A stretch of 64,000 nt of DNA from Sphagnum compactum (lineage: Eukaryota > Bryophyta > Sphagnopsida > Sphagnales). Position 1 is the first letter of the stretch, and each line of letters opens with the position of its first letter. The stretch is taken from contig OZ234498.1 of assembly GCA_965153455.1 (NCBI GenBank), forward strand, positions 18,414,001 through 18,478,000. The letters run 5' to 3'. Below the pieces are notes generated by a model. It had not been told where the DNA came from and searched no databases. It saw only the letters and a program-made list of their open reading frames with translations. A program made the translations under genes and the position numbers. This document shows positions 35,632 through 48,300 of this stretch, one piece after another.

Positions 35632-37830
35632 GCATGTCAAGGTTAACTAGTAGGAAGGGCTATAGAGAGTAACATATCCTTTCATGGGTCCTTTTTGCCT
35701 TATTCATGGGGTATCATAGAGCTTTGAGCTAAAAACAAAGGCCGCACCCATTAGCCATGCTTTCCGGACATATTCAAATCATGCCTTCTTCAGCTACCGT
35801 CAAAGTCTTAGCTTGATTTTCAAAAATCCAATGTTGAAATTATGTTTTCAAAGGCTAGTGGAATGACAAATTGTTTTTTTTGAATTTGAAAAAAATCATA
35901 GTTGCAGCTCCCGAGGTACCTACCATCTCTACAGTGAAAAGATATTTTAGTGTGTTTGATCTCCACATTTGATCATTGAGCAGGAGGGGCATGGGAACAC
36001 TCATTTCTCATTTCGATGGTTCAGGTTCGAAGGTGGCTTTGGAGTATGGTGTTTTTCTGTCGTCTTGCAAAGAAGCAGCGGGGATGCATAGTAGCCTCAA
36101 ATTCTGAAAAATGGACGGTCTACAAGCAAAATTCTCCTTGTGGGGGACTGGGTTATCTTGCAGCTTGGGTGAACCAGCACCCATACTTGAATAGGTATCG
36201 TGGTAAAAGTTTTGCCAACTTTCCCATTGTCTCAACTTTTAGCCTTTGATTCAAAGGGTTATTGTCTTCATTCCTTTGGCTTTTTGTGCAAAAAGGACAA
36301 TGACAAAATGTTTGGGACTTGTTCCAGTTTGTCCCCAACCCATTTATGGATAAGCCCACTAGCCTAGGCCTTTAGGTATCCCACATTCTTTCTATAGTTC
36401 TCACCAGTGTTGATTTATATAGGAAGGGTTGATGTGTTGTTTGATGTTCAATTGAGTTTGTTTTATCAGTAAAATTTGAATGTGATGAGTTGAAAATAAA
36501 CACATAACACTACTATTGACTCCACTTTGACTTGTGACGATGGTGGATTTCTATTCATGCTGATAGACGACCTTTGACTAAACATGACATTCATGTTTCC
36601 TTGTGTTCCATCTTAATTCACCCATCTCATTCATCATTGTTATTACTTTTCAACTCCATTGTGAATTTTATTTTATCTTTTAAAAATAAAATTCAAAGTG
36701 ATGCACATAGTTAGTAGACACAATTGCAACATTGAGTTCCTAACTTTGTCTAAAGATCTCGAAAAACTTTACATTACACGACAAAATTCAGACTCAAAGA
36801 TCTAGATACCCTTTAGTTTTAAAAGAAGGGTCACAAGTTACAACGTACCTTGAGCTATATGCGGGGAAATTTGCATGTATGGTTTAGAGGAAAGCTTGCC
36901 AAATGTGTCTATATAGATAGAACTAGCTCTCGTTTAGTGTGTGTTATTTTTGTTGGAGTTTATTTTCACAAATTTTCCTCAAAGAAATTTGTGGGTGGGG
37001 GGACTTTCAGCATGTTTTCTTCTTGGGTCCTTATCAATGTCGGTCTGGTATCCACTTTTGAACATACCAGTCTGGCGGTGGAATTGGGTTTAAGGGCCAC
37101 TTTAGACAAGCGTCCAGGCAGCATAGGCCGATGAAATCAAGCGTTGAGTTTTAAATCGGTTCCAAGGTCCTTAGATGAGGGTCTAGGATCAAGACACATC
37201 AAATTGTGATTTTGCTTACATGGCATCATTTTGGAGGGAAAATCACAATGTCCAGATCAATACAAAGAGTTTAAAGAAGAGCTCATGGTTTGGAGAATCA
37301 AACCAAAGTGTAAATTAAGGTTCAAAGTTGCTCATTTTTATTCTTTTTCCTTATTTTTAAAAAATCATTGTTTTTCAAATATTGCGAGAATGGACAACAT
37401 GTTACCGGTTGAAGACATTGTTAAGAGCACACCAATCTCCCCATTTTTCATTAATTTTAAAGTTGACATGACTGGTTTCGTGTAGCTTCACAATGTGCTT
37501 GTTAGAAGGAGTGCATTTTCAGTCTCTTCAAGTGCATGAAATAAAAATGAATCCAAAGGTGAGACAAAAAATTAAAAGTTGAAACATCAATTTTCACAAA
37601 TGAAAGGGAATTTAGATTTCCAAAAAAAATTTAAACTGATTCCCACTTTTAAAAAAAGAGCACAGAAAGAAAGACTGTCTTGATGAAAGATGAAAATGAA
37701 AAGCTCAAAACAAAAAAAATCATGAAAGAAAAAGAAAAAATCTAAGATTTCCATAATCCTCTCATATGTCAATTAAACATTTTCAATACCGAACCCTCAA
37801 ATTGAACCCCAAATCCTTAGACTAACTCAT
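35632..37830. other. Intergenic DNA, no gene seen
   Basis: Short frames on both strands at 36008-36359 and 36850-37134 have no recognisable motifs. No repeat with paired ends was noticed. Confidence 0.45.
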
Positions 37831-37832
37831 TA

Positions 37833-38191
37833 AAGTTATCCTTAAAATCACCCTCTCTTTTACCCCTATCCACGCTTCTTTCACCCCCTATCCCCTCTTT
37901 CAGTGGTATCGGTAAGGAAATTTTATTAAATCTCAATATGAAATGCTGAAACTCAACATTTAATGCACAAGGTTCGAGACTAATTATAGTAGTTGTAGCA
38001 GCAGTTGAGGCGTTCAGGAAAAGGGTAATAGGGGATGAAACTCAGTTTACCACCAAAAGTGGTGGAAAAACTAGTTTGGGTCCCAGTTATTTCGGTTTGT
38101 AAAATTTCATTACCAGTTACCCATTTGATGCCCCCATTATGCCGAAACTGACCATTCTCAGCCCATAATCGCCTGACTTTACAGATAACTT
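37833..38191 (+). mobile_element. MITE family A, intact copy with TA target duplication
   Basis: A 359-bp element with terminal inverted repeats AAGTTATCCTTAAAATCACC and the complement of TGACTTTACAGATAACTT. It is flanked by TA at 37831-37832 and 38192-38193. The interior shares TTTATTAAATCTCA, ATGAAATGCTGAAA and CAACATTTAATGCACA with the copy at 56102-56517. A TA duplication fits Tc1/mariner-derived (Stowaway-type) elements, although these ends are not the classical Stowaway sequence. It has no coding capacity. Confidence 0.82.
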
Positions 38192-38193
38192 TA

Positions 38194-39479
38194 TTGTACC
38201 TTGGGAATATTAGGAATAAGTGTTTTGGGTGGGGGGGGAGGGGTGTGATGAAGGGTCCAATTCATGATTCAATTTGCTTCAAATTGGTCCCTGGGCTTTT
38301 GGTCCCTGGACCCTTGTCTTGTGCTTTGATGATCTCTGATATGCAATAGGAGATGTAACCTGTTCCTATCATTCATAAGCTCTCATCACATGCTAGTGTC
38401 GCATGGTATCATTTTTCAACTTGATGAGAATCTGCTCACATATATCTTTATTCCCAAGCTAAGGACAAAAGGGTATGGTGGCAACCTTCTGGAAACAAAA
38501 GGCCTGCGCTCAGCCAAGCTGAGAGCATGAAGACCTTGGCCACCAGGCCTTGCTTATTGTTGAGAATGAACCAGCAATCTCTTAACTCCTGAACTTAATA
38601 CACTTGTTGGAGGTCAACACACAATACAATTGATCAGATTGTGAAATTTAAAGAAATGCTCTCTTTGACGCCTGGTTGATGTATCAAAGAGGATACTGTA
38701 ACAATACCTTGGCCATTTCAACACATGTCTGTCGAATAATTAATTGATTTTGAAACATTCATTTCAACAAATGGAATGTTCTTGAATAGTCACTATTTTC
38801 CTTCACAATATTTTGGGATGGATTCCGAAGAAATAATTTTTGAAAATTTCAACATTTCTGAAAATAATATAATTTGTGTCAAATTGGCCAAGGTACTAAG
38901 GAAATCGATTGCTTATAGCTGGATTAGTCATTATAATAAGTGCTGTTCAGTTGCCCCCTTCTCACATATAATTGCAACCTTTGCTGATTCCTTCACCTGA
39001 TTAGCTCCCTGTCACCTCATGTCTTTGGCCAGAAACACCCTTTCGGTCTTGGAGGTAGAGGCAAGTTGCAACTCTTCATGGAAAGACAAAACCCCAGGCC
39101 CCACCCTCTCCCCCCTTCTGTCTTTTTTCTAAATTAGGACCACACGAACTTCCATGATCAGCATGCCATTTGGAAACTATGACCACACTTCACATGGCCC
39201 AAAAAGAATTTTGGAAAAGATAAATTTGTGTTTGTTGCAACAATGAAAATTCTGAAAAAAAGAAAAACCAGTGTTGTTGGCTTATCAGGTGTTGAGGGGT
39301 TGTTAATGATGGAGAGACATGGGAGGCAGGGGAGTCATGAGAGGGGGAGTTGTAGCACCTTGTGCAGTGTAGGCGACAACTTATACAAATGGTGACATAC
39401 TCACTCACACAGTAAAAATTCAAGGTGCCATGCAAGTGCAAACAAAAAACTTGAGCTTCTTCTTCATATTTGTGCTCAA
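38194..39479. repeat. Family E repeat and flanking DNA, no gene seen
   Basis: About 38690-39220 is the longest recognised copy of family E, related to 15790-16000, 16481-16720 and 19650-19960 (AATAATTAATT, ATAATAAGTGCTG, GATTAGCTCCCTGTCACC, TCAGCATGCCATTTGGA). The ends are not resolved. The frame on the minus strand at 39190-39594 has no known motif. Confidence 0.5.
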
Positions 39480-39672
39480 GTCTATTGCCCAAATAACTAA
39501 ATAAAGGAAAAACACCCAGCAAAGGAACAAGAGAAGAAAAAAAGAAAGAATCAAAGTCCAAACAAAAGAGCACACTTGAAAGTGCAGAACACATAATGGG
39601 GAGCCCTAATGGAAGAAAACACGAAACCTAGACCTAAACCCATCACCAGTAGCACAAAGCAAATCATGCAAA
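39480..39672 (+). repeat. Dispersed repeat family C, copy 2
   Basis: It is about 170-190 bp and matches 40455-40632 directly and 1040-1210 inverted: GTCCAAACAAAAGA, CACACTTGA, ATAATGGGGAGCCCTAA and CCTAAACCCATC. Confidence 0.75.
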
Positions 39673-40014
39673 GTGATGGATGAAAATTGTTAAAGAACAC
39701 CAAACCTAGAACAAGAGACCTCTCCTGTTGTCACAACTGCCCCATGCAAGATAGTGATGGCCTGAACTCTCTGAAGAGCACACTGACACCCTCTGCCTAT
39801 AAAATGAACATATATCGATTTCTCCAAGTGGAACAGCCAAAAGATGGTAATGGATGGCCACCATTTATGCAAACCACTGCAAACCAACCAACCATCCATC
39901 CAACCAAGTGTGGGCTCAAGCAGGTCAGTCAGGAAGGATTTACAGCAGCAACAGTATTATTATAGTGAACCCACCACCCACTTGTGCAGCCACAGTGAAG
40001 TAGCACCCACCAGC
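39673..40014. other. Unique DNA between repeats, no gene seen
   Basis: It is more GC-rich than its surroundings and has overlapping frames on both strands, none with a recognisable motif or splice support. Confidence 0.4.
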
Positions 40015-40201
40015 GCACCATCCATTGGATGTCTGTTATTACTCAGCTGTGGATGAACCTCAACTGAGTTTATAATCTTTGGTTTCATCTTGGTAACCAA
40101 TTTTGTAGGAAAATAGGTCTCATATATAGGTAGATAGGTAGGAAACTAGGCAACTTCTAGGCAAGTAGATGGTTTATACATAGCTAAGGGCTGTTTTTTT
40201 T
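40015..40201 (+). repeat. Dispersed repeat family D, copy 2
   Basis: Direct copy of 20292-20480, with the same order of GTGGATGAACCTCAACT, GGTAACCAATT, AAATAGGTCTCA, GGCAACTTCTAGG and AAGGGCTGTTTTT. Both are followed or accompanied by TAGGTAGG-type text. Confidence 0.8.
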
Positions 40202-40454
40202 TACTACCCACCTACTAGCAACCTGCTTGTTGTCGGTTGTTAGTAGGTAGGTAGAAAAAAAAAAAGCAACTGAGGTACTAACCACCATAGTTAGCTATGG
40301 TGATTACTTGCCTATGAAGCTGAGTTTGTGTAAAGGGGGATAATTTCCTTCTCTTCGACCCATGGCATAATTCTTGGGTGAGACTAAGTAAAAAGTGAAA
40401 AATTTCACAGTTGATAATTGTAACCAACGTGGTGTCTTCTATTTAAAAATAAAT

Positions 40455-40632
40455 AAATAAATAAAAGAAAAACATCCGACAAGGAAACAAGAGAAGAAAA
40501 GAGAAAAGACTGAAGTCCAAACAAAAGATCACACTTAAGAGCGCAAAACGCACAATGGGGAACGCTAAAAGGAGAAATCATGAAACCTAGGACCTAAACC
40601 CATCGCCAGTTGCACGAAGCAAATCGTGTCTT
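40455..40632 (+). repeat. Dispersed repeat family C, copy 3
   Basis: It lies about 1 kb downstream of copy 2, in the same orientation. The pair of direct repeats enclosing family D could look like terminal repeats of a small element. The interior has no primer-binding site or coding region that would support that. Confidence 0.7.
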
Positions 40633-40654
40633 CTGTATTTGTTGCTTGGACATC

Positions 40655-40905
40655 AGGTCACAATTTCACATCCCTCGACTACTATGAGCCCCAAAAACTA
40701 TGTAAACAACATATCAATAACTTATTGCAATAAAAAAGCATCACAACATGAACAATGAAGATATGAGAAGAAAATGTGATGTCACAATGTGACGTCCCTT
40801 GACTATTATGAGCCCCAAAGACGATGTAAATATATCGATAAACATATTGCAATGAAAAACACCACAACATGAACAACTGAGGATATGAGAAGAAAAATGA
40901 AAGGA
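40655..40905. repeat. Tandem duplication, about 123-bp unit, two copies
   Basis: Both units contain GTCACAAT, CTATTATGAGCCCCAAA or CTACTATGAGCCCCAAA, ATTGCAAT, CACAACATGAACAA and GATATGAGAAGAAAA, at a spacing of about 123 bp. No coding function is evident. Confidence 0.88.
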
Positions 40906-42889
40906 CGGAGGAGGTTGGATCACATTAGGTTTACTTGGCCCTAATTTTGTTGCCAAAGACCCACTTACACATCAAAATGAATTAGCCTACCAAGAGCAAG
41001 TTCAAACTTCATATGCAAACCAAGTGTCACTACTCCATGGGCCATGCACCCTCCAGGACCTACTACTGGCTTTGTTGGAGGTGGGAAGCTCTGACTAATA
41101 TGTACATTGAAGGGGCAGTGTTTGTTGGCCAACCCTTCCCAATGTTTGACTCTAGGTATGTAGTGGTTATCTGCATGGCTTTTGGTTCTCTTGCTTTGGT
41201 GACCAGTTAACCTATCTATATAGGTATGTAACTTTGTGTGGTGGACTACACAACTACTTGCATGGCCTAGTGGTGTGCATCAAGCCCTGGACCAGTTGTA
41301 TACCACACATTTGCTCCAGCCACTTGGCCTCATGCCTTGGTGGTTATGAACCAGCAACCCTAGACCCCAAAATAAATTTAAAAAATAATTAATTAATTAA
41401 AATAATATTATATATATATCCCAAAAGTGTGAAAATGACTATTTTGGGGTTCCTCATCACCAAATCTGAGATCTCTTTGAAAAATTCACCATATTCTACA
41501 CACGTTCCAATAAGGTAGCCAACAAATAGAATGATGCTTAAATGTTTATATTCTTGTATCATGTTTTTAGCCGAATTTAATCAAATTGTTTTATGGATGA
41601 GCCTAACCATGGCTTTTTCTTTCACTTTTCTAATGTAGCTAGCTCTAAGTGGTGAGCTTCCCAAGGGGATATTTATTTGGTTCTAGTGACCCATTCCCCA
41701 AAAAATGTTGATCTTTTTTAATAAAATATTCAATCATCTCTTTGCAATTTTTTCAACAACATGAAAAAGAAAAAGGAATCTGCGACAACATATTCTTGTT
41801 TTACCTTTTATTTCCCACCAAGTTGTGAAAATTAGTCGGTTTTAAAAGCATTCATCCCAACTCATCCTCGAATAGTGTTCTTCAAGGGCTTCACCGTATA
41901 TTTGCATTAGGGAATGTGCCTTTAGTGGCCTTGGTATCCTACTATTGATGCTCCTTATATAGGCGTGAGACTAACACTTTTGTTCATATTAGTTTGTGTT
42001 TTTTTGTTTTTTGTTTGGTTTCTATCTTCCCTAGTTTGGTTCTTTTTGTGACTTCTTGAAGAAGTGTTTTCCGCGTTGTTTTTTCCTCATTGTGAGCATG
42101 AAGATTTTTTCTGTTCTTATGAAAGAGATTCATTTTTGTAATGTCTATCCTTGATTGGAACTTTCTATCACTTCTTAAAAAATTCTGAGTTTGCTATGAT
42201 TCTTCACCATCGTGACAATAATGCAAATCAATCAATTGTTATGAACGACATACCCTTTTGGAGTCATGTCTAGTAGGTTAATGTTTAAGCTTTCCTTGCC
42301 TTTTTAAACTCGTTCAACTAGAGATAACTCCCATCATGCACATGTTTAACTATTAGTTTTAATGGAATTCGTTTTTGAAGTTCAATGTCAAACTACGCTC
42401 TCTAGATAATAATATCCGGGTCCTGGGGTCAGAAGTGGGATGTGAAAATATTAGTTAAATATCTATTTTAATAACTTTCACCGTCCTAACTAACTTCTGA
42501 TATTTTGTAATATCCGCCATCATGACGAGCCTAATTGGTATTCGCTTTATGTTTTAAGTTGTTACCATGTCGTGAGGATGTTTTTTTTTTTTTTTCATTT
42601 GCAATTTTTTGGGAGGCTTCTCCATGTTTTGTTTGGAGTAAGTCTAAATGTTACATCTCAAAATGTGTATTGTTTGTGAAGGGTTATTATATTGGGGCTT
42701 TCAATTTCGGTAGGTCATTCGTTAAATTTCATAACTATTTTTCATGCATGTGTTCGTTGATGTTTGTAACTTTTGCACGAAAAAGAAGATCACGTTTGTT
42801 TCTTACATACGGCTGATAATTATTATCCCATGAGATTTTCCATTGTTTCACTTTTCCTATTGGCATTCGGGTAGGATGTGAAATGGTTT
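40906..42889. other. Intergenic DNA, no gene seen
   Basis: AT-rich with short TA and homopolymer runs. Translations of the small frames show no motif. No supported gene or element. Confidence 0.45.
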
Positions 42890-42890
42890 C

Positions 42891-42910
42891 CCCCCCCCCC
42901 CCCCCCCCCT
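42891..42910. repeat. Poly-C run
   Basis: About 20 consecutive C residues, an outlier in AT-rich DNA. The minus strand is poly-G and could form a G-quadruplex. The exact length is prone to sequencing error. Confidence 0.9.
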
Positions 42911-42969
42911 TTTATGACTCTCCTATAATGGGTCTTTTGAAGTTCAAAATATCAAGTCTTTCTCATTTT

Positions 42970-43226
42970 TAGAAACATATATAAAATTTGTTGGGCTCCA
43001 CTTAGGGGAGGGTTCTATTATACCCTTTAAAAAAAATTGTATCATTTTTTGATTAGAAACATATATAAAATTTGTTGGGCTCCACTTAGGGGAGGGTTCT
43101 ATTATACCATTTTTAAAAAAAATTGTATCACTTTTTGATTCGAAACATATATAAAATTTGTTGGGCTCCACTTAGGGGAGGGTTCTATTATACCATTTTT
43201 TAAAAAAAAATTGTATCATTTTTTGA
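42970..43226. repeat. Tandem repeat, three copies of an 84-86-bp unit
   Basis: Units start at about 42972, 43056 and 43142 with GAAACATATATAAAATTTG. Each contains GGGCTCCACTTAGGGGAGGG and an A-tract that varies in length between units. Apart from the A-tract the copies are almost identical, indicating recent amplification. Confidence 0.92.
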
Positions 43227-45292
43227 AACTTCTATCGTTTCTCCCAAGCTCAACCTTCCTCCGGCTAGTGGTCTGAAGGATCTAAGATCTATGTATATAT
43301 TTAATATGCGAAAGGCATGGAATTTGTCTTTGTGAATTTTTAAATGCAGTTTGGAGCATCACCTAATTATTTAAAAAATATACGAATGTGATTTGTTTGG
43401 ACTCTATGTATTTTTTTGCCTATTTAATATTTTATTGCTTGTGTGGCCACAAGGTCATCTACTAGTCACCAATGATACTTGGTGGTGTCCCAATAATTAT
43501 GGTGTCGAAGTTAACACTTGTGTTTGATGTCGAACTAAGTGTTGAATTCTACGTCTTTTTGAACAATAACTATAGTCTAATGGACCAATTGGTCACCACA
43601 TCGTTGACTTGTAATCTTGGTCCATACTTTAAAATATTGCCTAGTGGTGTGTAGGGGAATAAGAAAAATGACAAAAATATTGCAAGTTTCGTTCAAATTT
43701 TTTTAAATCTAGTGGACACCAAGTGGCCCTCCTTGCATTCACAATGTTGAGTTAAGTCCAAAATTAACATTTTAGTTTGGAATTAATTAAATTCATGTTT
43801 TATTCAAAATTGAATTTAAAAATGAGAGAGTTTTTGTCATAAACACAAAAAAGTAAACGTAAAATTTTGTTTAAGTTTTGTTATGAAACCATTATCCACT
43901 CCATTGAGTTCATACTAGTAAATTGAATACAAATTTGAAGGACTTTAGTAAACCTAATAAAAATACTTAAGTAATAAGTATGTTGGAAATTGACTAGTGA
44001 GTATGATGTTCAAGTCTACTTTTTCAATATAAAAGTTAATGAAATAAATATGTACTAAGTTAAAATACAAATATCATTGTATATTCAAAATTGTTGTTAA
44101 AAAAATCTACATTTTTTTTGTCTTTGAAGTTGGAATATAATTGACACATACTTGAAATAAATATTACATTACAAAGAAAAAAACCAAAACCATTTGCATT
44201 TTAAAAAACCTCCTTGAAACTTGTGTAAATTACATTGTGAAATTTGAAAACTAATGCACAATAGTGAAATTTTTGCCTTTTTTATCATTCAATTAAAAAC
44301 ATTGAATGCCTAATAACTTTATTTTTTATGATGGGATAATTTTTTGTTATTTTAAACATATTTTCACCTAGGGTTAATTGTGGTAACCAAACTTAATATT
44401 TTATCTTCCCACAAATAGTTTTTTTTATTTGCAAAATTTTCAGAAAACTAGAATTGAAAGTTATTAGTAAAATCAATTAACCACATAACAAGGCGTAAAT
44501 ATGATAATTTAAATAATTTTGAGTATTTTTTATTAATCAATTTTATTGTGCAAAATTTTACATCATGAAATTTGAAAATGAACTCCAATCCTTTCAAAGG
44601 AATTTTTCAACAAAAATTCAAAATTTTCTCTAAAAAAGTAGGGGGGGGAATTTGAGTTTCCCAAACTTAGACCATGTCCACAAGTAACTAAAAATAATAG
44701 ATTTTTTATAAAAAAATTAGCTTCTTATCTCTCTTGTAACCAAACTTGATTAAATCCTCCTATGATGGTTGCTAATGTGGCTACATCTCAAAATTTTAAA
44801 AAGACACATTAGTCCAAACAAGTTGATGTGATAACATAAAATTGGTTAAATAATGTTGAAATAATGTTTAAACAATTCCACCATGATTATTAAAATTCCA
44901 CATCACAAATTTAGCATGTGATAGATTAATAATGAAAATTGAGTGAAGTTCGTTTATTTGTAAGTTCATACATTTTACACACAAATATCATGTGTTTGAA
45001 AACACATTTGACACACGGATAAATGTGTTGATGAATGAAGTATGAACCTATGAATGAACGAATGTCATATGAATTTCACATCTTTTTATAAATATGTGTC
45101 AAATATGTTTTTCAATGCATAATATTAGTATATGAAACATACGATTATGAATGAACAAATTTTGCACAATTTCCATTATTAAATTGTGAGATGCTAAGTT
45201 TGTGATGCAAAAACACTAGTTACAGATTTTTTTAAGTGTTGAAAAATATTTTATATCTATTGGATTGTACTTTTGAACTTATCCAATGTTAA

Positions 45293-45323
<31 letters not shown>

Positions 45324-48300
45324 CAACATTAATTTTCAACATTAATATAGTTTATGGAACTTGTAAACATGTAAAAAAATAATGATTATGCTTTAATCAG
45401 TTCTTATTAGTTTGGTTGAACTTAACACTAGCTTTGACCCATTATTAAGTAGGTAAATGTTTTAACTTGGATACATCCACACGCAAATGATAGTTTAAAT
45501 AAATGTTTTAGTGTTGAATGGTTATCAAAAACATGGATAGGCTTTCAACGACTATATACAAGGATATATATCCACTTACCTTTTGAAGGTGGAAAATATA
45601 GATAACTAGTAGTCCTAGGAACTATGGGTGGTGCAAGGCCAAGAGAACTACATGCACAAGAAAATTACATACCTAATTTTTTTTAACATATTTTTGTGAA
45701 TTCCTATGCACATTTCCACAAAAAGTGATTGACTTTCTCAAGGATGAACAATGAATGGTTACAATATCATGTGACCATTTTTTCTTTTAAACTTCTATTA
45801 TCATTGAAGCTTACATGTTTAGGCATTGAAAGTTTGTGACAACATCAATATTTTTATATAATTGGCATTGCTCTGTTTTTTAGTTCATGGAAATGGAAGT
45901 GTTTTGGTTGTAGACTATAGGTGTACAAATAACAATAACCAAAATCCAAGGATGCCACAACCATCATTGTACCATTCCTCACATTCCACTTCCATGTATT
46001 TCCAATTGTGTTTCTTTCCTCCATTTTTGGCAATGGCCAATTCACCACCACTTGATTATCATGATCCCAAAACTACAATATAAAAAAGGGGGACAATATA
46101 CTTATTTTGTATGTAAAAAGTGAAATGGAACTTAAGTTGTTTTGGATTTTTCTCTTCTATGATGGTTTGTTTTTATATCCATCTCTTTGCACCCAATCCT
46201 ACTTATAACTTTCCAATATCATGTTGTGTTTTTAGTTGACATTGGTGGAATGGTCCAAACTATAACAAGATTTAAAGAATGAGTATTGTTTAATATCATT
46301 CTTAAAAGGTACGTGTTTTTTTTTACCATGATTGTTGGCATGGACTAATTTTAAGAGAGGTCATGTGCAATGAATAGCCACAAGTTTATTTATTCACCTT
46401 AGTTGATGAGTGATATGTGCAAAGAGCCATGGTTCAATGAGTTGTGTTTGGTAGTGTAGGCTTCTAAATTTGGTGTGAACTACCTTGTGAAAAATCAAGG
46501 AAGTATATATGTTGTTAAATGCAATTGGGTGAAAACAAAATACAATGAGCTAACATCATGGATGTCAAGGAATTCAAACCAAAAATTCATTTGATAAAAT
46601 TTTAGGTTTAGGTTTTGATTTAGGACACTTGAAAGTGAACACTTATTGCATTAGAAACAAAACATAAAATTGTAAAAAAAAATTTGTTATGATTTGAAAT
46701 TGTTATCATTTTAAAAAATGAAACATGTAAAATCTTCAAGGAATTTGCACATTTTCAAATTTTCATATTTATTCAAAAATGATTTTAAAAATGTCACGTA
46801 TTGGGACAACTATAAACATTTTTTAACGAGTAACAACTTGCTATGATTGCCATGGTTTTTAGTGGCAAAACACAAATATTTCACTAATTTTGATTGGTTT
46901 TGTTTACGATTCGACACCTTTTTTGGCTTGTTGGATTATGACTACACCCAATTCAGTACTACATCTACAATGCACCAACGTATTCATCATGCCCTTAATG
47001 TAAACATGATAATGTTTTATTTTGTATGGTTTGATGAATGAAGACATTTGGTTTTACCTTCCATTCTTATAAGATTTGGTATGAGGCAAAGAAAAACACA
47101 TGATAAAAAGGTTGGTGCATTGGAAGTTTAAGCTCTTGGGAATTGTTTAACTATTTTAGCAAATGTGATTTCAGATAAGAAAACATATAGGTTTATAGAT
47201 TTGTGTTTGATGAAAATCTATGTGTTAGGGATGACAACACCTTGTTTCAACATTCTTTTTAATGTTTTTGTCAAACATTTAAACACTTTTATGTGTTGCC
47301 CAATGTAGATGTTCAAAAAACTATTATAATCTCAATGACCTTAATTTTCAAAAAACAAGTTTATAGAACATGTTAACAACTGCAATGTATTACAAGATTT
47401 CTGAAACCAAAGAAACATGAAATATAACCATCTATTTTGTGATTTTGAGATAATTGGTCTTGTAAAAAACTTTCATGATTGAAAAATGAAAAAAACCAAA
47501 AATTGAACAAGTTTTTTGAAATAATTTTTCAAAAAATTATGATTTGAGGTTTTTTAAATATATGGGGGCAAAAAGACTTGAAACCACGGTTTTCACAAAA
47601 TTCAAATAACAACATACAACATTGATATATGTTAACATACTTGGCAACCAAACATATTTGTTAGTCTTTAAATTATCCACCTTATTGTATTACTTAGTAA
47701 AGATTTCAAAATCATTTTCTACCTACCTTAGTCATTTGGCATACATTGTAGAATTCCCCATACAAGTTTGAATTGATGACCAAGAAATTATTTATTACAC
47801 CATTTCAAAATTAGTGCAACCAAAAGAATTTTGCACAATTTTCAATGGCAAGAACATTGATACATGTCCCCATATGTTATTTACCAACAATTACAGTTGC
47901 ACATCCACACACCATGTATTACAAAGGTTCAACAAAAATAATAAACTAAGTTACACCCATGAAAAACCAACTACTACTTCCAAAAAATTAGATATAACAT
48001 TGTGTGCACCTCCTTTAAATGTATTCAAGTACAATATGTTAATTTGTCACCTTGCAAAATGCAACTTCAAACTTTAAAAATGCACCAATCACTCAAAGTT
48101 GGTGATGATCATCTAACCTCTTACCCATGCGAAATCATTACTAACATAATTTTAAAATAATCCATAATCAAGTTATGATCCTTAAAATCACTATGTCTTT
48201 GACCTATCATTGGGCTTGTTTTTGCCGTTTCATGCAAAGTTTCGAACTAACTTTAAAGTCACCCATATATGAGACCAACATCAAAATTCATTATGAGATC

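Noticed and set aside
39480-40632. A solo LTR or small LTR retrotransposon
   Set aside because: Direct repeats are present, but no TG...CA ends, primer-binding site or polypurine tract could be placed.
42944-43171. A 75-codon minus-strand frame with an internal peptide repeat (EPNKFYICFESK-like)
   Set aside because: It is the translation of the 84-86-bp tandem repeat. The repeat's A-tract length varies, so the frame is accidental.
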